DNA of 64,000 nt, from NCBI GenBank assembly GCA_009733575.1, contig ML769632.1, positions 36,864 through 100,863 of the forward strand. The letters run 5' to 3'. The stretch is from Gymnopus androsaceus JB14 (taxonomy: Eukaryota; Basidiomycota; Agaricomycetes; Agaricales; Omphalotaceae). The position numbers and the translations under genes were made by a program. Positions within the stretch are counted from its first letter, which is position 1. Every line of letters starts with the position of its first letter. Below the pieces are notes generated by a model, which saw only the letters and a list, made by a program, of their open reading frames with translations, was not told the DNA's origin and did not search any database. Below are positions 11,001 to 20,371 of this stretch, in pieces.

Positions 11001-13490
11001 TCATTCATGGAAGAGATGGCCTTGGAAAGCTTTGCGTTTCTTTGACTTAGTGGCTGGAAGAAAAGAGTTGGTAATGAACTAGGCTTATGTGAAGTGACTT
11101 ACCTGAGGAAGGCATTGATGTAATATCTTCCTGGATTACTGTTGACTCAAAAATCTCATGTCTTTGGGATACTGCTGCTTGGGGGGCATCTTGATTGGCT
11201 CTGCAAGTCAAAAGTAGGTGGATAATATCTTGATGTCCTTCAGATACTGCTGCTTGAAGGGCATTTCCATATTTGCTTCCATGAGCATTCACATCAGCTC
11301 CATTGCTGATAAGGAGCTGGACAGTGCTTTGATGTCCTCTAGATACTGCTGCTTGAAGGGCATTCCCATATTTTCCTCCCTGAGCATTAACATCAGCTCC
11401 ATTATTCAAAAGGAGCTGAACAATGGCTTGATTTCCACCAAATGCTGCTGCTTGGAGAGCATTTCCATATTTTCCTCCCTGAGCATTTGTATCAGCCCCA
11501 TTGTTTAAAAGGAGCTCAACAACAGCTTCATGCCTTTTGAATATTGCTGCATGGAGGGCATTTCCATAACATCCTTCTGAAGCATTCACATTTGCTCCAT
11601 TGGTCAAAATGAGCTGGATAATGGCTTTATTGCCAGAAACTACTGCTGCCTGAAGAGCATTTCCATATTCGCCAGCATGAGCATTCACGTTGGCTCCATT
11701 TTCCACAAGGAGCTGTACAATAGCTTGATCTTTACCGAAGATTGCTGCTTGGAGAGCATTTCCATATTTGCCTCCCTGAGTAGTATTCACATCAGCTCCA
11801 TTGCTGATAAGGAGCTGAATAGTGCTTTGATGTCCTCTAGATACTGCTGCTTGAAGGCATTCCCATATTTCCTCCCTGAGCATTAACATCAGCTCCATTA
11901 TTCAAAAGAAGCTTGACAATGGCTTCATATCCACTATATGCAGCTGTTTGGAGAGCATTTCCACTCCAGAGTCCTTTTGGGGCATTCACATCAGCTCCGT
12001 AGTCCAAAAGCAGTTGGATAATGGCTTCATTTCCTCTAGATGCTGCTGCTTGAAGAGCATTTCCATATCCTGATCGATGAGTATTTGCTTTAGCACCATT
12101 GTTCAGAAGGAGTTGGACAATGGTTTCATTTTCGTTGACTACTGCTGCTAATAGAGCATATCCATATTCACCTCCCTTAGTATTTACATTAGCTCCGTGG
12201 TCCAAAAGGAGTTGGACAATGACTTCATGTCTCCATTACATACAGCTGCATGGAGAGCATTTTCATGATAGCCTTTCTGAGCATTCACATAGGCTCCATG
12301 GTTACTTTGCTCATCATTTTGTATGGCTTGCACATAATTTTGATCCAAATCATGTGGTAACTTTGTCAATTTCTTCATAACTGCCTTTTCATTTGGACAG
12401 TGAATCAATGATTCGAGTTGACAATCTACCCATTGAAATCTAATAAACAGACATAAGTATGAATTTATCCACAGTAGCATTTCAGATACTTACTGCCCCT
12501 GAGCCTTGGCCTTCAATGTATTTAACACCTTAGTTTTTAACTTTCCTTTGAAATGGAGCTGCACTTGATTTTCCAAATAGAGGGAAATGTCTTCTTCAAT
12601 TTTGGAACCTTCACTGCCCAATGCAATTATTAACCCAATATTGGCTGCTTGGCCCTCTGGTGAATATCTACTTGTAACAGCAATTTTTAATGTGGTAGAG
12701 ATGTTTGCTATCATCCACATTCACTACATAGGCTATATCCTGAGGGTTGCATTCATCCAAAGCATCTACCACAATATACCCTGGATTAGATTGTTGAATT
12801 ATTCTACTCAGGGTATTTTCCAACTGCAAAATTAGAGGTTGACAAGCTTGATGACCTCTGTTGCACTGGCTATAAAATTCTTGCAATGCTGGATGAATTC
12901 CTTGCCTATTCAAACCCATTTGTTGAAGCATATTTAACAGAAATCCTTGATAACCAGATTTGTCTCCTGTATTGTCCCGTAGATCAAAATAGTGAAACCA
13001 CACAGTGTTTGAGGCATATAGGTGATTTATGAGTGTTGTTCTAGAAAAGCTTAAACCTTTACCAATCTTTGTAGAATATCACAATTGTACCTACGATATG
13101 ATTGTTTTACCTGATCCAGCTAGATTAAAAAAGTATATCAATCATTTGGGATCAATAATATTTCACACATCCATGACTAGCTCAACTCACCTTTGCCTTG
13201 AATCCATAGCAAACCACCATTATTATTATTCCACTCAGAGTATTTTGGGTGTTCAATGATCCACATTCCTGTTCCTGCTGTTTGCTTGTTGGCAGCTGTG
13301 TAGAAGTTGGTAGAGCAGTCTGGTGCTTTAAGCCAGTCTCTGATTTTCTGTACTTCATCATATGCTAAATTGAATCACAGTCAAATACATATTCAAAAAA
13401 TAACTCGGAAACTGGCTCACTTGATTCAATGAAATTTCCACCATGTATCTCAAAGTTAGAGGATTTCCTGTTGCTGTATTCAAAAGCCAT
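11001..13490 (-). pseudogene. NACHT-ankyrin NLR gene, frameshifted and internally deleted
   Basis: NLR proteins of this type act in fungal non-self recognition and regulated cell death. A short first exon (ATG at 13490) encodes a peptide ending SSNFEIHGGNFIES. Next comes DEVQKIRDWLKAPDCSTNF, then LLWIQGK joined over an intron to the P-loop AGSGKTIIS. Walker B is GYIVVDALDEC near 12770. After FQWVDCQ and KLPHDLDQNYVQAIQNDEQ the frame passes directly into ankyrin repeats; the roughly 230 residues seen here in the paralogue at 63160-63740 are missing. About eleven repeats of the form YGNALQAA..G...IVQLLL.NGADVNAQGG follow. The frame is broken near 12230 and near 11860, where a shortened homopolymer run is seen. 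A last exon adds ATKSKKRKAFQGHLFHE, stop at 11001. Intron ends are GT-AG throughout. Confidence 0.85.
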
Positions 13491-13540
13491 CATGACAATG
13501 ATAGTGGGAATGAAGGAAAAGAATCAGCGCAGATAAGGGG

Positions 13541-13548
13541 TTTATATA
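13541..13548 (-). promoter_or_regulatory. TATA box of the 11.0-13.5 kb NLR gene
   Basis: TATATAAA on the minus strand lies 51 bp upstream of the chosen ATG. The paralogue at 61.8 kb has the same octamer 36 bp before its ATG, which supports both starts. Confidence 0.6.
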
Positions 13549-13604
13549 TGGCCCTTATTTATTGCTGTTTGCTTGTCACTGATCTGATGGATCATGGGTC
13601 ATTA

Positions 13605-13742
13605 GGTTCGGAGCAAGCCCCTGCGGCTCCGGCCTGGGATGGGTAATCGTGCCGGCGAAGTTTGTTTGTCCTGCACAAACATTTGTTGCAAACATTTGTT
13701 GCAAACAAATACCGGAGCCATAGGGGCTTGATCCGAACAACC
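13605..13742. mobile_element. 138-bp MITE, TA target duplication
   Basis: The ends GGTTCGGAGCAAGCCCC and, inverted, GGTTGTTCGGATCAAGCCCC are flanked by TA at 13603-13604 and 13743-13744. Next come inverted GCTCCGG blocks. The centre is CAAACATTTGTTG repeated, a nearly self-complementary word. It lies just upstream of the NLR promoter and has no coding capacity. Confidence 0.75.
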
Positions 13743-13744
13743 TA

Positions 13745-15249
13745 CCTAGGGTGTCATTACTGACTTTACTAGGCTAGGTGGACTAGAAATAAATCGGGCT
13801 CTGCAGAGCCGAATAAGGAAAGCTGACACGTTTCTGCTTACTATCATGTAGCACGTGCTATTTTAGAGCCGAAAAGGATAATACTTAGTGGTCATTATGC
13901 TTGACACTTTGTTAGGCCCATGTCCTAAGTCTGTGGATTTGACGAAAAATTCAAGTTTTTCAAGTGTCAAAAAAGGGAAAAAAGAAAGAGAAAAGAGAGA
14001 GTTTATTAAGCTATACCTCGATGTATTGCACTAGTTTTTAGGGTCCGATATACTTTGTATCTCATATAACTTGCATGTTCCAAGTGAAATCAAGATGATT
14101 TCGAGTCGCCGGGCCTACACGCTTTGAATGGATATGACCCAAGTTCCGATATGGAATTATCCCCGAATAACCTTAGGACCTAGCCAATGGTTTTCAAGAT
14201 TTTACAAATCGGCAGCGGCAGGAAATTAGCGCTAAAGGCTTTATAAGCGCTCCTGGCACTGGTTTCGAATCTCGCGCGGTTTGCTCACGGAAACTTATTT
14301 TCAAAATAAGTTTGTGTTCAAATTTCTTCAAAGTTTCTTCATAGAGGGCTCCTTTCGAAGCGTAAATATACGCTACGTATAACGATTTAATCCCAAAGCC
14401 TTCATTCTAAAAAGTCAACTTCCGCAACCCTTGCTAAAGTGCTGAACTGTGCTATGAGGAAGTCCAAAGGTATCCTGTTTCTCTGTAAGTTTTCACCTAA
14501 ATTTCTCCGTATGAGCTCGTTTTAAAGGGTAAAATATACGCTGCTGGTGCTATATTAACTGCTCAAGCTTCTCTCTGAAAGCTGCATCCCTAGACCCTTT
14601 GCAAGTTTAGGAGGAGGTATGCCCTTTTTCAGTGAGTTGTGGTTCAAATATAATCATTGAGGACCATTTATGAAGTGCAGATGTACATTTTTAATGTGGA
14701 TTTCATGCACTGACATTTAATTTACATACCCAATCTTCAGACCACTTACAAGTTGCACTAGGTACCATTATCAAATAAGAGGTAAACATTTTCTTGGTGA
14801 GAATATCACTCAATGGTTTTGTCAAGGACTTGTTTTATACATTAGACTCTATGTATACTAATTCTACCTCAAAAAACCATTTTCTCAATGCATGTCAAGT
14901 GAAACTGAGATTGGGTAGTATACTTCAAGTATACTTATTGCTATATTTAAGATTACATGCAAGTTACAAGTGACATAGAGCAGCATAAGTGTGTATTAGA
15001 ATGTACAATTCCAGCCAGGATTTTACACCTCCCAGTTTGGGATGATTGACTACTTGTCAGCAATTTCGCGCGAGGAATTAAGTTGGAATTAAGTGCATGC
15101 GTGAACTAAGTATCTAATCTAATTCAAGGCCGACGGCATCATTCCGATTTTAGCTTATCTCGGAGGAAAGCGGCGATGTCAGCAGATATACGTCATCAAT
15201 CAAGTCCTAAGGTACTTAGGCATCCACAGACGTGGGATATGGGCCCTTT
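13745..15249. other. Intergenic, no gene seen
   Basis: No frame with recognisable protein signature. Small palindromes occur at 13793-13813 (around GGCTCTGCAGAGCC) and near 14301-14323 (AAACTTATTTTCAAAATAAG). From about 14215 onward the sequence has an inverted, diverged partner ending near 40625. Confidence 0.5.
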
Positions 15250-15274
15250 GTTAGGAAGCGTCGCGCTTCCTAAC
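15250..15274. other. Perfect hairpin
   Basis: GTTAGGAAGCG, a three-base loop, then CGCTTCCTAAC form an 11-bp stem. It stands at the left edge of the possible solo LTR and is partly recognisable in the inverted copy near 39385. Confidence 0.6.
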
Positions 15275-16285
15275 GAGTCTGCACACGTCTAATCGGACCA
15301 GCGGCTGATGGACCGGAAATCCGATGGCAATAGCCTGCCGGTTTTTGACAGGCGCCCAAATTCCTGTTCTTTCTCTTACCACGACGCCACGACGACGCCA
15401 TTCCCAACCACTAAATTCCGACGTCTATGGTCATTTATCCCACAGTCGCTGTTTCAAATGTCTTAGCGGCGCTACCAACGAAATTCCCGATATTTCCTCT
15501 CGGCAAATTGACTCTTCCCCCAAATTCCCCAACGTTCCAAACCCTACAAGACCAGTCTCGACACAACTCCCATATCCATTTGTTTCTCATACCAAATTCC
15601 CTATTCCATCGTCCTCTCATTCGCTTACTACCACTAGGGACCGGGACTCATTCCAACGACTCACTATGACTTGCAACGATACTCAGAATTGCGTTGTCAC
15701 TGCGGGTCAAACTCGCAGTTCCGAACTATATTACCATCACAAAGATACCCTCTTCTTACAGTGTCCATGTACCTGCAATGCCCGAGTACCTTCCCTACCC
15801 TCCCTTACACTATTACCAATTACCTATTTTATTACAGTGGTACAACGAGTCGACCCTCTCGGACGATATGTTGTATTCTCCCTTTTTCGAGAGACAACTC
15901 GCACAGTGCTGCGCGAGCTGTGGCCCAGTCAAATGCATGGGTCGCGCAGCTTACTTTACTGCGCGACTACGCATACGCAGGTCGACAAACCATTATAGTT
16001 ATATTAATTACTGTCCGATAACCTATATAAGCTGGGGACCTTGCCTGTAAGGCCCCCAGATCAGTTATTTTGCAATTATATCAGTTTTCTTCTCTTGTTC
16101 AGTCTCTCTCTCTCTCTCTCTCTCAGTCTCTTGTCTCTTAAATCTCCAGCTCTCTCTCCTCTCTAACAATTCTATTTCTTTGTCACCAACAATGCAACCT
16201 TGATCTTGATTCCACTAAACCACCAAACACTCTAGTTATTATTATAACTATACCACACTCCAATTACCAACCCACTGCTCAAAGT
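15250..16285 (+). repeat. Possible solo LTR of a Ty3/gypsy-type element
   Basis: About 1 kb of pyrimidine-rich sequence contains TATATAAG at 16024-16031, then CCTTGCCTGTAAGGCCCCCAG, a CT microsatellite (16107-16124) and a T/C-rich leader. That layout resembles the U3-R-U5 order of gypsy LTRs in Agaricomycetes. A 224-codon open frame (15324-15998) across it has no recognisable domain and I do not regard it as a gene. A diverged inverted copy lies at about 37800-39430. No target duplication was found, so this is tentative. Confidence 0.35.
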
Positions 16286-16299
16286 AGACATACCTGCCC

Positions 16300-16595
16300 C
16301 ATCAGGAAAAATCATCTGGGCCAGGGATAGCCTAGGTAGCCTAAGCCTCCTAGGTTACAGGGGCTGGACTTGGGATGGCCTAGGCAGCCTAAGCCTCTTA
16401 GGTTACCTAGGACTACCTCAGGCTGCCTGAGGTTTCCCCAGGGTTCCTCCAAGTTTCCTCAAGTTTCCTCAGGTTTTCTCAGGTGACTCAGGTTGTCAAA
16501 AGTCCACCCCCTAATTCCTAGGTCATCCTAGGTGTCTTTGAGTTACCTTGAGGTTAACTTCAGGCCATCCAAGGCCCAAACAGTTTTTCCTGATG
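16300..16595. mobile_element. Word-repeat element, CCTAGG/CCTCAGG type
   Basis: Inverted ends CATCAGGAAAAA (16300) and TTTTTCCTGATG (ending 16595) enclose 296 bp. The interior is composed of CCTAGG, AGCCTAAGCC, CCTCAGG and GCCTGAGG words in both orientations, so it is highly self-complementary. It has no coding capacity. The ends differ by one base from the ATCAGCAAAA core of similar elements in the window. Confidence 0.6.
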
Positions 16596-16843
16596 CCAGC
16601 AGTTTCTGTCAGTACAAGCCCCCAATACCAATTACTTGGATCCATTACCATTGATTGGACACATCTTTCCACTTGAAATCTCCTAGAGAAGTCAATGTGA
16701 CACGCTCTAACACACTTAGTACTTAGTAGGTCTGTACATACTAAACATTTTGCTGTTTTCAGTGCAGTTAGAGTCAGTCAATTACATGTAAATTAGAGTA
16801 AGCTTTCTACTGTAGATGCACCACAGTTGTCAGTATATATATA

Positions 16844-17075
16844 CATCTGCAAAACATGTATGATGTGGCCAGTTCTTGCAAGTGCTGGACAGTGTCTCCA
16901 GAACCCCAGTGCTCCAGGACACAGATGGAGTGGCCAGCACTGGCTAGAACTCCCAGAGGCCTCAAAATTGCCTTATATTTGGAAATTAAAAATGAATCTT
17001 GTAAGAGTTCATATTTTTGCACAGCGCTGGCCAGCACTGGGGGCTCTGGGAGTGCTGGAAATTTTATGGCACCTC
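16844..17075. mobile_element. Word-repeat element, GGCCAGCACTGG type (ends degenerate)
   Basis: It starts CATCTGCAAAACATGTATG, three mismatches from the 19-bp end at 17354. The interior repeats AGTGCTGG, GGCCAGCACTGG and CCAGTGCTCC in both orientations at its two sides, with an AT-rich centre. The right end is not clear. Confidence 0.4.
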
Positions 17076-17353
17076 ATAATTAAAAGTACATAAACATGGT
17101 AGAGATGTCCCAGTGCTCCTCCACCAAGTCTGTCCCTGCCCTGTTGGGTGGCATTGTTGAGGCACTGCTCATGGCTGTCAATGACCTGGAGGTAGGGTCC
17201 AGCTGTGGTATCAATAGTGTACATGTTTGACAATCTAAATTGATGGAAGAATGCTCAGATGAATCAGTGGACAGTCTCTCAAGCAGTGTGAGCCTGGAGC
17301 CTGTGGTCTGCAACCTGGTTGGTGATTCCCCAGAGGGTTTGACTTATGAGATG

Positions 17354-18180
17354 CATCAGCAAAACCTGTATGTTGCTGGAGCAGTTCAGAGCATTGAATT
17401 GATGCTTTGGAGTGCTCTGGAGTGCTCTGACTGCTCTGGCCGCTCTGAAGCTGTAGGCGCTGATGGAATTGATTGCCAGCTGTCACAGAATGTCGGGCAA
17501 GTAGCGTAAAAGGAAGGTGTTGCAACATGTTACAACACCTTCCTTTTATATCATATAACTGACAACTGGCAATGTATATGTGGGAAACTGCCAGAATGTT
17601 GTATAAAAGGTGCCACTGTTCAACTCCAAGTTAAACGTTGAACTTGTACTTTTTTTCTTACTTCCTTCCAGTGTCGCAACTTGGTCCACATATATTTCCT
17701 CTCTTGGTAAGTCCTTATCTATTTTCAGCATCAATTGACTAATATTTAGTAATGTCTAAAGGTTGACCGTTGTGGAGGCAGAAGCAGACTTAGAGAGTGA
17801 GAGACGGGGGAAACAGAAATTGGGAAACATTGACTAGCCACTTAGTAGTAGTAGAGTAGTACTTATGTTGACGGCGTGCGCGCTCATACAATAAATGATG
17901 CATATGAACTCACTATTATTATTGCCTGGTTACCATGTGAAATTTCTCAATTAAAATTAAATGGGGCTCAAAAGTTTGTTATGTCGAATGATGGGTGGTC
18001 TCAGAGAGCGCCAGAGCACTCTGGAGAACATAAATGTTTTGCTGATACACTCTTCTTTTGCCTGACTCAGAGCACTCTAGAGCACTCTAGAGCTACTATC
18101 CTTGCTCTGGCTGCTCCAGAAGCTCTGGGAGCTCTGGAGAGCTCTGGAGCACTCTGGAGTACATACAGGTTTTGCTGATG
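17354..18180. mobile_element. Word-repeat element with perfect 19-bp inverted ends, GCTCTGGAG type
   Basis: CATCAGCAAAACCTGTATG at 17354 is perfectly inverted as CATACAGGTTTTGCTGATG ending at 18180. Both ends are followed inward by arrays of GAGTGCTCTGGAG, AGAGCACTCTAGAG and GAGCTCTGGAGC words. A third end-like motif (TGTTTTGCTGAT) ends at 18046, so two nested or adjacent elements are possible. The middle (about 17500-17990) is ordinary AT-rich sequence. No frame in it encodes a transposase. Confidence 0.6.
17508..17547. other. 40-bp near-perfect palindrome
   Basis: AAAAGGAAGGTGTTG and CAACACCTTCCTTTT flank a short centre that contains AACATGTT, itself a palindrome. It lies inside the word-repeat element and is still visible in the inverted copy near 36150. 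Confidence 0.7.
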
Positions 18181-18377
18181 TGCTTGGCTTCCTCAATTGC
18201 TGTGCCTCAAGGGGGGAGAGCTGGGATGTGTGTTTCCGCTGCTACTCAAAAGTGTTAGTTTTCGGCATGAGGCATGAGGTATTGAATAAAATTAAAATTA
18301 AGATTTAAAAAATCTTTCTGGGTTGATTTGAAAAATGGCACACAGTGCAAGTTGTTACTTGTAACAACAATAAGTAG

Positions 18378-18505
18378 TACAATGAGCAGGAGAGAAGAGT
18401 AAAAGAAAAAGTAAGTAAAGAGATAGTGAACATTGAAATATATATATATACTCATACCTAGTATGATGAGCAGGAGAGAAGAGAGAAAGGTAAGTAAAAA
18501 ATATA
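18378..18505 (+). repeat. Short local duplication
   Basis: ATGAGCAGGAGAGAAGAG followed by GTAAGTAAA occurs twice, starting near 18381 and 18466. A (TA) run separates them. No gene is seen from 18181 to 18990. Confidence 0.5.
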
Positions 18506-19270
18506 GAGTGCTGCACTGTAGGTATGTGGAAAATGGAGCTTGAAACAGCGGGAATTGAGTAATGAATTTACCTGCAGGCAGGCCCAGAGCTGCTTTCAAC
18601 CTGCATGCACTACTAAGCTTTTCCACTTGTCGACCTCAGGAGGGTGGACCCATGTAGACCTGTAGGTAGGAACTGGCTTAGCAATGTACAGGGGATATTC
18701 ACACGCTACACTCACCTTCTGCTATTAGCCTTGCATGAACTCAGTTTAAGCCTGATTTACTTTGAAAGAAACCTATCAACTCCTTCAAAGTTCAAACAGC
18801 ACTTCTCATGCTGACCAATGCAGTGAGCAAACCACAGCTTTGACCTATACTCTACTTTCCACAAGTTGGTGTATTATCAAGGGGGTTCAATTTTTTTTTA
18901 AAATGACCAGATGTCATTTTTTTCTTAAGCCTGGTCAGGGGACTAACCAGCTATGTAAGCATTCCCACACCCATAGATAAGATTTTGTCACTGAATGCTC
19001 TCTACTAGTAGACATGGGCACAAATGTATTCGGGAATGTTTACTTATTTGAAGAATAGCCACTGCAATTCTGGTCAGAATAAGTCCAGAAAGTATGTAAT
19101 TTCATGGAGAAATGGTTGAGTTACATCCCCAGAGCCCTAGACACAGATCTTGTTAACAAATATGACTACAACTGTAGGTTTTACATTAGTATATAAATTA
19201 CTACAATTGTAGGTACTCTCAATTATGTATTATATATTAATACATTTGCGCTTATTTTGATAGGCGCCAG

Positions 19271-19305
19271 CCCCTAACCCTAACCCCAACCCCTAACCAC
19301 TAACC
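19271..19305. repeat. Interstitial telomere-like repeat
   Basis: CCCCTAACCCTAACCCC and neighbouring CCCTAACC/CACTAACCC variants make about six imperfect units of the TTAGGG-complement repeat. It is internal to an inverted-repeat element, not at a chromosome end. Confidence 0.6.
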
Positions 19306-19317
19306 CAGCACGTTTGA

Positions 19318-19396
19318 CAATGCCGGACTAGCTCTCTAATGTTAGGGTTCACCCTTCGGGCGAACCCTAACGAGAGCTAGCCCTGGCATTGCTTAG
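19318..19396. other. Long palindrome containing TTAGGG units
   Basis: TGCC.GG.CTAGCTCTC, GTTAGGGTTC and CCC are each matched in inverted order by GGG, GAACCCTAAC, GAGAGCTAG and CC.GGCA around a TTC centre. The result is a stem of more than 25 bp that could extrude as a cruciform. Confidence 0.7.
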
Positions 19397-20371
19397 AAAG
19401 AAAAAATAAATATTTCATTAAATATGGTACATTGCAGAATTGAACACTCGTGGACAGCTGACGGCACGTATCAGGACTGCTGACCAAGAATCCCACTGTG
19501 CCATAAGGCGCATGTAAATCAGTAACTTAGTTCAAATATATTACATCACTATTATTATGTTACTTACAGTTGTAATAAATTTATAGATTAATTAAAAACT
19601 TACCATTGTAATCATTAATCAACAAGTCTGGTGTCGTAGGTTGATCCCCATCAAGTTTTGACCACATTTGAACCATTTCCCCAAGCTCTATACCACAAAG
19701 TAGCCCTTCACGAATGCCAAAATTTGAATGTTGAATGCATTCGAGGTTTTTGAGCCTATTTTGGCCACTAGGGCATGGGGAAATGGTCAAAATGCAGTCA
19801 AAACTTGATGGAGATGTAGCTCAACTATTTCTCTATCAAATTGCATACTATTTAGACTTTTTCTAACCAGAATTTCAGTGGCTATTTGATGGAAAAGCTA
19901 ACATTCGCCTAAACATTTGTGCCCATGTCTACTCTCTAGAGATACCATTTGGACACTGTACCCTCAGTTTGTTCTTAAGTATATTAGCATTGATAAGCTA
20001 AGGTACATCTCATTTATGATTTCTGCTTCTGAATAATATGATATATTAATATAGTATCATATGTCCTACTGGTCAAAGCAAGACTGCAAGTACTTACATG
20101 GGAGCCAGGACTCAGAAGTGTAGTGAGGTCCTAAGGAGACTGTAATGTATACAAGAGATGTATACTGACAGTTAGTGTGAGATATACTCATTTTGAAACT
20201 TCCAGAGTACCAAAAGTGGTCAAAATAGGTTAATATTTGGGGTGTCAAAATTTGTTTTGGCTGGAGGGCTGGACTAACTACTTAACCCAGACCCGGTTGG
20301 GCGCTAAATTCTTTGAACCCCCTTGTGCATTATTTGAATATCTCACTAAAATTGTCGGCGAAAGTGCCACG

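Larger units (their letters stand above)
18998..19945. mobile_element. Inverted-repeat element of about 950 bp, hAT-like ends
   Basis: TAGACATGGGCACAAATG at about 19010 is inverted near 19930, and similarity between the arms extends about 130-140 bp inward (AATAGCCACTG.AATTCTGG.. and the complementary stretch). CTCTCTA occurs just outside both ends, possibly an 8-bp-type target duplication. A short minus-strand frame (19790-19581) inside has no known domain. The palindrome and telomere-like repeat are nested in it. Its right half is duplicated at 26089-26395. Confidence 0.5.

Noticed and set aside
15324..15998. Open frame of 224 codons
   Set aside because: Thr/Ser/Pro-rich without any domain; it lies across a possible LTR and its copy at 38-39 kb is not open. 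Likely chance.
17340..18180. CRISPR-like array
   Set aside because: Repeats are short overlapping words in both orientations without fixed spacers, in a eukaryotic genome.
19268..19400. A true chromosome end
   Set aside because: Units are imperfect, few and internal, and continuous sequence lies on both sides.
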